A stretch of DNA of 48,105 bases from Verrucomicrobiota bacterium. GTDB lineage: Bacteria; Verrucomicrobiota; Verrucomicrobiia; Opitutales; Opitutaceae. The position numbers were made by a program, and so were the translations under genes. The stretch spans positions 1 through 48,105 of the forward strand of contig CANIWJ010000012.1 of the NCBI GenBank assembly GCA_947471035.1, read 5' to 3'. Under the pieces are notes generated by a model that was not told where the DNA came from, did no database searches, and saw only the letters and a list, made by a program, of their open reading frames with translations. Below are positions 28,101-35,003 of this stretch, one piece after another (the first letter of the stretch is position 1; each line of letters starts with the position of its first letter).

Positions 28101-29801
28101 TAGGAGGCCGATAATGCCGGCGGTGAGCGGCGTGGCCATGGAGGTGCCGCTCATAGTCGCATAGGAAGTGTCGGATTCGATGCCGAGGGAGAGAATGGAA
28201 CTGCCGGGAGCGCCGACGTTGACGAAACCGTAACCGTAATTTGAAAAACCAGATCGGGTATCGGTGCGGGTGGTGGAGGCGACGGTGACGATGTTGTCCA
28301 GCGGAGTGACGGCGGGATAGGTGGGCGTGCTGGCGAGGTTGGTGTTATCGTTGCCGGCGGCGAAGACAACGACCGCGCCGTTGCGCTGGGCGGCGAGGAG
28401 TTGGTTTTCGATTTCCACCGAGGCAGAACCGCCGCCCCACGAGCACGAGATGACATCGGCCCCAGCCTGTTCCCAAGCGTAGTAGAGCGCCTCGGCACCA
28501 TCGGAGTTGGATCCGCCATCGGGACCGATAAATCTGCACGCCGCGATGCGGGCGGACCAGGCGATGCCGGCGACGCCCTTGCCGTTGTTGCCCACGGCGG
28601 CGATGGTGCCGGCGCAGTGGCTGCCGTGGCCCTCGGTGTCCATGGGGTCGCCGTTATCGGCGATGGCGTTCACGCCGAAGACGTCGTCGATGACGCCGTT
28701 GTTGTCGTCGTCGATGCCGTTGCCCGGAATCTCACCGGGATTCGTCCACATGTTGGCGGCGATGTCCTCGTGGGTGTACCGCACGCCGGTGTCCACCACG
28801 GCGATGACGAGAGGGTTGGGCCCGAAGGCGGGGTTGTTGGGTCCGGAGCGACTCTGGGTGACCGTGGCGAGGGCACTGGTGCGGGTGTCCCAGCCCTCGG
28901 GCGCGTCCACGTCGGCGTCGGCGGTGCCGCCGCTCTGGCCGGTGTTGTGCATGCCCCAGAGGGAGCCGTCGGCGTAGTTGGGGTCGTTGGGCGTGGCGGA
29001 GGGATGGACGATGCCGTCGATCTCGGCGTAGCGGACGAGGGCGGATGCAGCGGTGGACGATGGCGACGAAGCGGACTTGGCGAGCGAGGTGAACGGAGCG
29101 GATGCGGTGAATTTTTTGAGCGTGGCGAGGACGTGATCGACGGTGTCGGGCGTGGAGACGGGGAAGGCGAGGAGAGCGGTGCCGGTGCCGGAGATGCGTT
29201 TGCGCAAGACGAACGGAACGCCGGTGGCGGCGGAGAGCTGTTCGACAGTGACGTCGGGGGCGAAATTGACCATAAGCTGGTCGGCGACCATCTCGACGCG
29301 CGAGACGACTTCGGGGGTGGGCGACGTGGCGGTGGCACTCTGGCGATAAGCGACGGTCTCGACGATTCGGATGGCGGGGAAACGGTAGCCCTCGACCCGC
29401 ACAATGCGGTCCACGACGACGGCGGGAGAGCCCTCGAAGTCGCCCTTTGTGTCGCAGCGCATCATGACGTCGCCGCGCGCGTAAAGGCCGGCATCGGACC
29501 AGAGTCCGCCAATACGCGAGGAACCGCGACCGGCGGGGGAAGGACCGGAGGCGGACGGAGCGGAGCCGGTCCTTGCCCGAGGAAAAACCTTGAGCACCGC
29601 ATCCATGGGAGAGGTCAGCGAACCGGAGGAGGCCGGAACGAGGGCGGCACCGGCGGGAGCCTTGGCAACGACAGCTGGCGAACGCGTAGCGGCTGCGGTT
29701 TCCCGTGACGTCGACGGACCTCGCCAAAGCAGAACACCGACGAAGGTGGCCAAGCCGAGTCCGAGCAGGATGGGGTAAAAACGGGAACGAAAACGAGACA
29801 T
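22194..29801 (-). CDS. Giant (2535-aa) secreted S8 serine peptidase with multidomain tail and beta-strand-repeat passenger
   Basis: An N-terminal hydrophobic segment (residues 8-26) acts as signal or anchor. A subtilisin domain spans about 255-610 with D337 (VVDTGV), H392 (GHGSHCAGT), oxyanion N484 (AAGNDN) and S554 (SGTSMATP), so it should be active. Four PPC-like beta domains follow (about 615-1190; for example GEPAHAG with VWFKWTAP). Next are a repeat of the WTNPGE/GIDDDNNG segment, an Ig-like domain, a lamin-tail-like domain (about 1357-1517, EWVELLVL), an RRFLRLQV module (about 1670-1795), and two FN3 domains sharing the unit RATSPGGPYTTLA. A 550-residue beta-strand-repeat passenger (about 1982-2535) closes the protein. 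No barrel or PEP-CTERM is present. Roles in adhesion or extracellular proteolysis are inference. It follows the 85-aa gene by 59 bp. Confidence 0.86.
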   Translation of the reverse strand: MSRFRSRFYPILLGLGLATFVGVLLWRGPSTSRETAAATRSPAVVAKAPAGAALVPASSGSLTSPMDAVLKVFPRARTGSAPSASGPSPAGRGSSRIGGLWSDAGLYARGDVMMRCDTKGDFEGSPAVVVDRIVRVEGYRFPAIRIVETVAYRQSATATSPTPEVVSRVEMVADQLMVNFAPDVTVEQLSAATGVPFVLRKRISGTGTALLAFPVSTPDTVDHVLATLKKFTASAPFTSLAKSASSPSSTAASALVRYAEIDGIVHPSATPNDPNYADGSLWGMHNTGQSGGTADADVDAPEGWDTRTSALATVTQSRSGPNNPAFGPNPLVIAVVDTGVRYTHEDIAANMWTNPGEIPGNGIDDDNNGVIDDVFGVNAIADNGDPMDTEGHGSHCAGTIAAVGNNGKGVAGIAWSARIAACRFIGPDGGSNSDGAEALYYAWEQAGADVISCSWGGGSASVEIENQLLAAQRNGAVVVFAAGNDNTNLASTPTYPAVTPLDNIVTVASTTRTDTRSGFSNYGYGFVNVGAPGSSILSLGIESDTSYATMSGTSMATPLTAGIIGLLRAQFPDETYGQIINRLYRSVDPVADLSGKVQTGGRVNLQKALATTTGAPAHDSFASAQLIPSSSPFTIRSSNLASTAESGEPAHAGSPAAHTVWFKWTAPANGNQIVSTQGSSYGTTSVNGADITYGLAPLDTVLAVYTGSSINSLTSVTSNDDYAPVGGVTQTWSRVTFAVTSGTTYYFAVGASSAATTAEGMVMVNLSQPPPGDDFANANLVVAVPYVSNVSNVNALTEAGEPALLKADVYPSANAKLIELYPTKDGTTNPGGASLWWTWTPAVTQEYILSTNGGAIDTVLGVFTANNSASPAVNALTLVAQNDDVGLLSASVYLSSSRIRQTFTAGTTYYIKVDGFEGRQGGVTLSIAAPPPNDNIAASTPLSGNPVSVNVNNVGASSEPGEPSHAGKNGASSVWFKWTAPATQDYQLDTLTGLLDTLLAVYTAADPASPTVTSLTEIASNDDLSPYRGSYLRFSATAGVTYFFAVDGYNGKQGNNCTLQLGSTPGAMTNDAFADRIPLTGTSARVTSDLNGAITQVGEPVSGASVWWSWTAPASANVTFTTQGSSYGSGVGAYTGTTLTALTEVAKNYPAVGQLTSAYGSISFAAVRGTTYQIVVYNESAATVGPVFLNFQLWTNPGEQGWTAALPAVDRTNNGIDDDNNGLTDDTAVPHNELPVVAAATVTPAATAYADQALIVSGVVTTDAENDAVTVACQWQSSLDGSAWTDATGLTAATLPAADANAGRFWRCRLSPSDATADGNPFYTTPVAVSRRPLQLARDGTAFDHSPDLPLATGLPVLRRSIVFNEFSKGSGTTGGEWVELLVLRDLNMVGCGLTNIFRGFFCKDVPLWQNIPRGTLILIYNPTDKSSLVPPDDYDPFDDGRLVLSATDPVFVNGSDGASGGINLSDSLNGATGARLAIWAANYSYLDSICFADINPLGVPPMNPILPYLPAGQTYRYTGGTEDGNETTGQWELGAADPSFATPGQPNTELNADFILRLRAPAPAYRFVSGNQPVPGLALNATTGQLSGTVNAPAGGVYRVALERSATGVTPVARAWDLLVGTAAGAYTVAPGQSFTLRGDISLANGTLLNNGTLDLGGFSLVQKQSYATWAAARGVTGAQTNLVPRLGIANKLAFALNLDPSSATLSDLPVVTLTPYSGNSYLTFAYRRQKAPNRLAYTVQSSPDLVNWTALDPVAQQVGSPVSLDFATERVTVRDTQPVDSGHPRRFLRLQVADNFNPPAAPASASASLAIGAAQLTWSPVLGAETYAIKRATSPGGPYTTLASDLLGTSYTDSSVATGITYYYVINAATAAEGEGSTTSELTVTTPPSWTPAAPTGLVASPSHLRVQLTWNAVSQAASYIVRRATSPGGPYTTLATGLTSPTYDDNTGLNGLTYYYVVAAVNTFATGADSAEVSTATLPYVWSVDAAGNWSTVANWSAASFPDRANARVTFGPVTTAARAINLDANVTVGSITFNHTTVGANAYNVNFNGNQTLTFAVASAPATLTARGSGGYSLGTQGNGSQIILSSPLAISAGNAQSATGDSASVALNSQLTGSGGLVLSTLASNDGSGTANSGFRGTYLRSTTANTFNGGVTVNSGYLGLSGHIGNAGSGAITLNASDSSSGLGTNLILKTGGGTFANNLVFGNETATGGTSPRLALLLNDATAQAYTTTGTLTGSLGNQQLRFSTAGNVASSLTLSGNGSGLTIGTGGSVWNRVGVLRLNHSSAVGLNNTVGNGTSGGWSLGNTSNAASGSAELLTNGYNVGGRITTQQTTTAAQTSTDHLVLGGYHTSGTATFTGNLTLGRIVGGTRQLQLTSAAGGTTVFSGIIADGAASGSAATIVPVAITGGGVVQLNALNTYTSITTVNNGATLGGTGTVAGALTVASGGKLAFAISTAPGAHDRFDVGGTLTFSGVSTLTITSTSGATTGTYTLVNAASITGNLPTLSLPSGWSATLQQSGGALQLVVSAVP

Positions 29802-29860
29802 GGGAAAGCGATTGAAGAGTCAGTGAGCGACAGGACTGGAAAAACGGGCCTAGCGAAGGA

Positions 29861-30118
29861 CTAGAATAACGCCGGACCGAACGAAGGACGCGTGATTGGA
29901 CTGACGTAGATACCGCGCATGTTGGCGTGAAGCTGGAGTATCTGCATTTCGTTCAGAATCTCGTGGCCAAGCTCGCCTAGCCTGACGACCGCCTCGTCAA
30001 AAAGGTCGCCGGCGGCGAAGCGATCCTCGATCTCCTTGATGGCGCGGAGATGTTTCCGGAGAGCGGTGGGGAACGAAGCAGGCGGGGAGGGATCGGCGAC
30101 CGGATGCGAAGAGACCAT
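29861..30118 (-). CDS. Small 85-aa protein upstream of the giant protease
   Basis: ATG 30118 opens an 85-codon frame. Residues 18-70 are predicted helical with heptad-like spacing (LRKHLRAIKEIEDRFAAGDLFDEAVVRLGELGHEILNEM is the core region, shown here only in outline). It has no signal peptide, Cys or metal motif, and ends in a Gly/Pro-rich GIYVSPITRPSFGP segment. The family is not recognised. The operator-like motif lies 85 bp upstream and the protease gene 59 bp downstream, so the two are probably one unit. A regulator, chaperone or immunity-like partner for the protease is speculation. Confidence 0.6.
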   Translation of the reverse strand: MVSSHPVADPSPPASFPTALRKHLRAIKEIEDRFAAGDLFDEAVVRLGELGHEILNEMQILQLHANMRGIYVSPITRPSFGPALF

Positions 30119-30202
30119 GGGATACGCGGGCTTGGGGTTACAGCTGCGGGTTTGGGGAACTCTATCTCAACCGATTGCCGACAAATGATAACAGCGGCGC
30201 GA

Positions 30203-30219
30203 CGCTATCAGTAGCGTAA
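30203..30219. promoter_or_regulatory. Operator-like palindrome, site 3, in the 30119-30417 intergenic region
   Basis: CGCTATCAGTAGCGTAA is the third copy (CGCTAT-CA-GTAGCG, one mismatch). It lies 85 bp upstream of the 85-aa gene, in the same orientation as sites 2 and 4 relative to the minus-strand genes. The remaining roughly 200 bp (30220-30417) is GC-rich, shows no convincing ORF, and lies just after the esterase gene's 3' end. Confidence 0.6.
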
Positions 30220-30417
30220 GGGACGCGTCGCCGCGCCCTCCCCCGTCTGGTTGCGCGGTGACACACGGGAAACGGGGACGCAGGTGGCACGCGTAAAAGG
30301 CATTATCCGTCCTGCATCAAGGCCGAGCGACCGCCGCCACGCAAAGGGTGGGGCAGGAAATGAAACAGGCGCACCGCGGGGCGCAGGTGGAGTCTCAGGC
30401 GTGAAGCCCGACCCACG

Positions 30418-32409
30418 TCAATGGGGACGACGTTGCGACAGCATCCACTCGAAGAGACCGGGATACGCGTAGGCCGCCGCCTGCGAATCGCCATGGGTTC
30501 TTCCCGGTAGCAGTGTCAGGCGAGGTTCGCCGCCCGCACGGCGCACGGCCTCGACCATGATCTCGGCCTCGGCCGCCGTGGTAGTCGGATCGTCGGCACC
30601 GTTGAACACCCAGAGCGGCACGTCACGCAGCCGCGCTGCGTCTGCGGGGCTGCCCATGCGTCCGCCGATCGGCACGACGGCCGCGAACCGTTCCGGCATA
30701 TCCAGCGCCACTTCCCATGAGCCGATTCCCCCCATGCTGAAACCCATTAGATAGACGCGATCTGCATCGATGTCGTAGGTCTTCATAAGTGTGTCGATCA
30801 GTTCCGCAACGGCCGGACCGCGCCAACTATCGCGAGACTGGGCATAGACGATGATCGGTTCGGGGCCGGCCAGATTGGAAAGGGCTGCCAGGGTTTTTTC
30901 GGCGTCGGTGTCCGAGAACTGGCCGGTGCCGTGCAGGTGCATGATGAGTGGGCGCGGTCTTGCGCTTGCACCTTCCGGCAAGTGAATTTTGTAGCGCAGC
31001 GCCTGACTCCAGCCGCTGGCGCGGCGCACCGCGTGCCACCAACGCTCGGTTACTCGCGCGGCCTGACTCGGGGTCGCGTCCGCACCTTGTAAAGCAAAAG
31101 CCAGCAGGCGGGCCGAAGTCTCGTCTGCCTGCGGGGGCACGCCGGCGAGGTCCGGCAAATGATAAAACTCGTTTTCCAGCACCAGCGGCTCGGTTCGGCC
31201 CTTCAGCGTGAGCTCGCTGCGTGCAGCATAGAGTCCGGGCCCTTCGGGTTCGTTCACAGTTTTACCCTGCGCATCGAGCCAGCGGGTTTTAATCACCGGA
31301 GAAGCGCCGAGCAGTCGCGTGACGCGGTCGGCATCGATGAAGTTCAATACCGGGAACTGCCGGCCGGCGAAGACGTGTTCGGGAAACTCGGCGCGCGCAA
31401 AGGCCAGCGCGGTCTTGTCTACCCGACTCACGCGCCATCCGGCATTGGCCGTGATGACCGCCGATGCGGCGGCAGTCGCGAGGGTGTCTCGCACGATGAG
31501 GGTCGTGTTGTCGGGCCCATTGAGGGTGAGTGGGCCGGTGTCGCGACCGGCAGGTAAAGCGAGCGTGCCGGTGGCAAGCTTGCCGGAAGCGGTTGGTATT
31601 AACAGGCCGAGAACCGCATCGCCTTGCCGCACTGTCCACGTCGAGCCCACCAAACCGGCAGTGCCGATTATATTAACGCGTCCCGCATCGGCAGCGACGT
31701 CGAGTGCCGTCCAAGCGACCGGAGCGTCCAGCACGGCGGACAAATCGGGCGCCGCCAGTGTGAGCGTATAAAAACGGCCAGCGTCGGGCGCGGGTTGCCA
31801 GACGAAGCGCGTGCGCACACCCAGGCCGTTGTCGTCGTTGACGAAAAGTCGGGTGGCGACGGTGACGCCGGGCGCAGGTTGAATGCCGAGCGAGGCCCAG
31901 GGCAGGCGAGCCTCGACCACGTAGCCGTCGGCGTGGGGTTTTACCGCCCAAGTCACATCACGGGGCAGCGACTGGAGTGCGGCGGGGCGGTTGTCGAAGA
32001 CGTAGCTGCGGGGAGCGGGATGCGCAGCGTGGTCGCGCCCGGGGCTGAGGACGAGCTGGAGGCTTTCCCAGCGGGTCGCGTCGGGGGCGAGAAACAGCTC
32101 CACGCTATCGAACATGTAGGCGGCCGCCTCGGAGGGGGCTTCGCTGGGTGTCTTATCCGTCACCTCGACCCCGAGTAATAGGCCGGCGTCATCCCAGGCA
32201 AACCGGGCCTCGACGTGACTGCGCGCAGGATCGGTCGGTAGAGGCGAATCCGACGTGAGGAACGGCAGGCGCAGGCCGCGCGTCCCCCAATCGGCGAGAT
32301 CGCCGTCGGGCGTGATTCCGTCGATACGCGGGAGTGCGGTGTCGGCGAACAGGAACGCCGCAGGTGAGATAAAAATCAGGCCTAAAAGGCATAAAAGTCG
32401 GGAAAACAT
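30418..32409 (-). CDS. Secreted CBM9-like + alpha/beta-hydrolase esterase fusion
   Basis: 663 aa with a signal peptide (about 1-23, FLFADTALP). Residues 27-215 resemble carbohydrate-binding family 9-like domains (PRIDGITPDGDLADWG, FAWDDAGLLLGVEVTD, YVVEARLPWASLG). After a linker region (about 225-470) comes a PHB-depolymerase/carboxylesterase-type alpha/beta hydrolase: HLHGTGQ (oxyanion region), nucleophile S558 in GFSMGG, D606 in NGADDP and H639 in GRTHGD. It probably removes acyl or feruloyl groups from a plant polysaccharide outside the cell; the substrate is inference. ATG 32409 lies 47 bp after the M20 gene stop, so it is likely the second gene of that unit. There is no Shine-Dalgarno. 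Confidence 0.85.
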   Translation of the reverse strand: MFSRLLCLLGLIFISPAAFLFADTALPRIDGITPDGDLADWGTRGLRLPFLTSDSPLPTDPARSHVEARFAWDDAGLLLGVEVTDKTPSEAPSEAAAYMFDSVELFLAPDATRWESLQLVLSPGRDHAAHPAPRSYVFDNRPAALQSLPRDVTWAVKPHADGYVVEARLPWASLGIQPAPGVTVATRLFVNDDNGLGVRTRFVWQPAPDAGRFYTLTLAAPDLSAVLDAPVAWTALDVAADAGRVNIIGTAGLVGSTWTVRQGDAVLGLLIPTASGKLATGTLALPAGRDTGPLTLNGPDNTTLIVRDTLATAAASAVITANAGWRVSRVDKTALAFARAEFPEHVFAGRQFPVLNFIDADRVTRLLGASPVIKTRWLDAQGKTVNEPEGPGLYAARSELTLKGRTEPLVLENEFYHLPDLAGVPPQADETSARLLAFALQGADATPSQAARVTERWWHAVRRASGWSQALRYKIHLPEGASARPRPLIMHLHGTGQFSDTDAEKTLAALSNLAGPEPIIVYAQSRDSWRGPAVAELIDTLMKTYDIDADRVYLMGFSMGGIGSWEVALDMPERFAAVVPIGGRMGSPADAARLRDVPLWVFNGADDPTTTAAEAEIMVEAVRRAGGEPRLTLLPGRTHGDSQAAAYAYPGLFEWMLSQRRPH

Positions 32410-32456
32410 GGGGGAATTGGAGAAAGGGATATACGTATACGCACCGCCTCAGCCGC

Positions 32457-33932
32457 TCATAGTTCGCCGCCGCCATTGGCGCGATAATCCAGGGGCGGTT
32501 TGGCATCGGCGGGCAACAGGGATTGATAGGTGCGGCCGGCCTTGCGGCGTTCAAAATCCGCCGCGACCTCGGCGCGGAGCGCGGCGTCGGACAACAGATC
32601 GACAGCGGACAACGCGAGCACGCGGGCGGCGAGCACCATGCCCTTTTCACCGATCGACATGCCGCCCGCCGCGACGACCTGCCAACTGTGCGCGGGTGTG
32701 CCCGGCACGAGACAGGCGGTGTTCATCTCACCCGTGGGCGCCTGCCAGCTGACGTCGGCCACATCGCTGGAACCGCTGGTGGTTTTTTCCATGATGGGCT
32801 GAATGTCGCGCTCAGTGCCTAGCGCGCGGGCGCTCGCGGGCAGCGTCGTGTGGAGTTTTTCCGCGAAGGCATGCTCCTCCGGCGTGTAAACGATGCCGCC
32901 CGAGGCGCGCAGGTGGCGGTCGTAGAGCTTCGCCAGCGGCATATTGGGGAGGCGGGCGTAATTGCTGTTAACCACCGTGACGGCCATCGTGGTGCCCGTG
33001 CCGAGCGCGCCGGCCTCGCCGCAGGCCAGCACGCGTTTCCACAGGTCGCGCAGCTCGTCTGGATTGGCGTGGCGGGCATAGAGATAGAGCTCGGCGTCAG
33101 CCGGCACGACATTGGGCGCGCCGCCGCCGCGCGTGACCGTGTAGTGGATACGCGCGCCGTCGGGCATGTGCTCGCGCAGCATATCAAGGGCGTGGGCGGT
33201 GAGCATAAGCCCGTCGAGTGCGGAACGTCCGGACCACGGATTGACCGAGGCATGGGCGGCGACTCCGGTGTAGCGGAAACGCGCCGAGACGTTGGCCAGG
33301 TTGCCAGCGGCAATGGCGAAATTGGCATCGCCCGGATGCCAGGAAAGAATGGCGTCGCAACCGGCAAACACCCCGGCGCGAGAGAGGTGGACCTTGCCGC
33401 CGCCGCCCTCCTCGGCGGGGCAACCGAAGAACTTGATCGTGCCAGCGCCGCCGGTGGCGACGAGGGCCTCTTTTACTGCGATTGCGGCCAGCGCGGAGCC
33501 GGCGCCGAAGAGATTGTGGCCGCAGGCATGACCAGAGGCCGAGTGATCGGTGGCGCTGCGCTCGGGCGCGGCGTCCTGGGCCATGGCGGGCAACGCATCG
33601 TATTCGGCGAGAATGCCGACAACGGGTTCGCCTGAACCGTAAGAGGCGACGAAAGCCGTGGGGATGCCGCCAACGCCCATCTCGATGGTGAATCCGGCAG
33701 CGCGAAGCGTCTCGGCGAGGCGGGCGGCGCTGCGTTGCTCAAGGTAGCCAAGCTCGGCCCAGTCCCACAATAAACGGGCATCCTCGTTGGCGCGGGGGGT
33801 GGCTCGTTCAATGGCAGAGATCACGGCAGAATGCGAATCGGCGGAGGCGGCGGACAAGGGCGAAAGCCACGACACGGTGGCGAGTAAAGCGCAAGAAAAG
33901 CGGACGGAAGCTGCAGGGGAACGAGTCTTCAT
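32457..33932 (-). CDS. Exported M20-family amidohydrolase (M20D/AbgB-like)
   Basis: 491 aa from ATG 33932. That start gives a signal peptide (about 1-30, LSPLSAASAD); the longer frame to 34136 would run through the operator-like site at 33998 and is rejected. Metal-binding residues typical of M20D are visible: GHACGHN (C137, H139), CPAEEGG (E174/E175), LSWHPG (H199) and a distal GSSDVADVSW segment. The family includes aminobenzoyl-glutamate hydrolases and other N-acyl amino-acid amidohydrolases. An export signal is unusual for AbgB-like proteins. It heads the two-gene unit with the CBM9-esterase, with operator site 4 about 66 bp upstream. Confidence 0.86.
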   Translation of the reverse strand: MKTRSPAASVRFSCALLATVSWLSPLSAASADSHSAVISAIERATPRANEDARLLWDWAELGYLEQRSAARLAETLRAAGFTIEMGVGGIPTAFVASYGSGEPVVGILAEYDALPAMAQDAAPERSATDHSASGHACGHNLFGAGSALAAIAVKEALVATGGAGTIKFFGCPAEEGGGGKVHLSRAGVFAGCDAILSWHPGDANFAIAAGNLANVSARFRYTGVAAHASVNPWSGRSALDGLMLTAHALDMLREHMPDGARIHYTVTRGGGAPNVVPADAELYLYARHANPDELRDLWKRVLACGEAGALGTGTTMAVTVVNSNYARLPNMPLAKLYDRHLRASGGIVYTPEEHAFAEKLHTTLPASARALGTERDIQPIMEKTTSGSSDVADVSWQAPTGEMNTACLVPGTPAHSWQVVAAGGMSIGEKGMVLAARVLALSAVDLLSDAALRAEVAADFERRKAGRTYQSLLPADAKPPLDYRANGGGEL

Positions 33933-33997
33933 AGAAAGCCGGTTGTCCGGCGGGGCAGAGTGAAGGCCAGGAGGGGGAACTAACGACCCCGCAAGTG

Positions 33998-34014
33998 CGT
34001 TATCTGTAGCGTAA
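33998..34014. promoter_or_regulatory. Operator-like palindrome, site 4, upstream of the M20 unit
   Basis: CGTTATCTGTAGCGTAA is the fourth copy (CGTTAT-CT-GTAGCG, two mismatches in the proximal half, distal half intact). It lies 66 bp upstream of the chosen M20 start. The sequence just upstream (34020-34145) contains a degenerate inverted-repeat fragment (GACTCGGCTCTGTGACC) of a repeat family seen further right. Confidence 0.55.
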
Positions 34015-34162
34015 TCACACGGCCCATTACATTTAGCCTTAGGGAAGGAACGGCTCCGTCCGGTCCTTCTAGAGCCCTCCGAACCTTCCGGACTCTGTGA
34101 GCTCGGATCGGAACTCCGACTCGGCTCTGTGACCAATCCGAAAAATAACCCGATACGAACTA

Positions 34163-34408
34163 CTACGATTTGCCCCCTTTACGAGAGGCGCCAGGCACAG
34201 ATACCGCATCGGCTAGAATCGTTTTAATCAGGGACTGGTAAGGGATGCCTTGGCTATGCGCGGAGATCTTCAACCGGTCGAGCACTGAGGAAGGCAGGCG
34301 TAGGGATATGGGGCTGGCGGTGGGCTTGAGGTTGGCAAAGACAACGCGACGGGCGGTCGAGAAATCAGCGGGCTGTGTGGAGTTGTCGGGCTTAACGTAT
34401 TTTTTCAT
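34163..34408 (-). CDS. brnA: BrnA-like antitoxin
   Basis: 81 aa from ATG 34408 (MKKYVKPDN); upstream codons are judged non-coding. The C-terminal half (SPISLRLPSSVLDRLKISAHSQGIPYQSLIKTIL) fits a ribbon-helix-helix DNA-binding fold as in BrnA/CopG antitoxins; the strand segment is ISLRLP. It overlaps the 3' end of the upstream brnT by 17 bp. In characterised systems BrnA neutralises the BrnT ribonuclease and represses the operon; that behaviour is inferred here from the family. Confidence 0.8.
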   Translation of the reverse strand: MKKYVKPDNSTQPADFSTARRVVFANLKPTASPISLRLPSSVLDRLKISAHSQGIPYQSLIKTILADAVSVPGASRKGGKS

Positions 34409-34688
34409 AATCAGACCTTTCTTTGCGGCTGGCAGGGCGGGCGGAAATGACGCGGACGCGAGCCCCGCGAAGCGTAAAAACAATGCGCAGGACGCGGCCG
34501 CGTTCACTCAAGCCAAAGACGAACCAGCGGGGTTCGGCGTCATCGGGGCGCGTGGCGTCCAAGACGACGGGGTCTCGGAAGAAAACTTCTTCGGCCTCTT
34601 CGTTGGAAATATGATGTTTTTTGGGGTTTTTAGTGGTGTTACCCGCATCCCAATCAAAGCCGGTAAGTTTGGAAAAGTCGGGCGACAT
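34392..34688 (-). CDS. brnT: BrnT-like ribonuclease toxin
   Basis: 98 aa from ATG 34688 (MSPDFSKLTGFDWD). FDWDAGNTTKNPKKHHISNEEA, EVFFRDP and RVISARPASRKERSDYEKI are the expected BrnT signatures, including the conserved Arg/Lys near the C-terminus. BrnT is a RelE-fold ribonuclease. The toxin-first order (brnT then brnA, overlapping by 17 bp) is the standard arrangement. The longer frame to 34787 has no BrnT-like sequence before the chosen start. Confidence 0.85.
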   Translation of the reverse strand: MSPDFSKLTGFDWDAGNTTKNPKKHHISNEEAEEVFFRDPVVLDATRPDDAEPRWFVFGLSERGRVLRIVFTLRGARVRVISARPASRKERSDYEKIR

Positions 34689-34736
34689 GTAGCGGATTTG
34701 ATATACATTAAATGTGAACACCATAGACACAAGCCG

Positions 34737-34930
34737 AACTTCCACATTGACCACACAGAGCCCAGCCGGAGATCCACCGAGTTCCACAGATCCGAGCCAA
34801 AATTGTCTGAAATTGATTTATAAAACGGGATTTTTCACAGAGGGCGGAAGAGGTTGCACAGAGAGTCACGGAGTAGCGGAATTTCTCTGAGCAGCCTTTG
34901 TGTCTCGGCGTCTTTATGGTGAAGTTACTA
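34737..34930. repeat. Degenerate 'CACAGAG/CACGGAG' palindromic repeat, no gene
   Basis: The stretch between brnT and the PEP-CTERM gene terminator holds worn fragments of a dispersed repeat: CACACAGAGCC near 34753, TTTCACAGAGGG near 34833 and CACAGAGAGTCACGGAGT near 34857. Cleaner copies occur around 44690 and 45510-45775. No coding sequence is apparent. Confidence 0.5.
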
Positions 34931-34934
34931 GAAT

Positions 34935-34969
34935 AAAAAAGCCCGCCACCGGCAGAGCCGAGGGCGGGC
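34935..34969 (-). terminator. Intrinsic terminator of the PEP-CTERM gene
   Basis: Read on the minus strand, a GCCCGCC...GGCGGGC hairpin (34941-34947 paired with 34963-34969) is followed by a run of six T (34940-34935). It lies 34 bp after the stop of the gene at 35004. The same stem sequence recurs in the terminator at 40963. Confidence 0.85.
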
Positions 34970-35003
34970 GGGGAGCGATCAGATCGCGATGAACGTGACC
35001 GCC

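Noticed and set aside
32430-32439. TATACGTATA perfect palindrome between the M20 and esterase genes
   Set aside because: It sits in a 47-bp intercistronic gap, is unrelated to the shared operator, and a single 10-bp palindrome is weak evidence.
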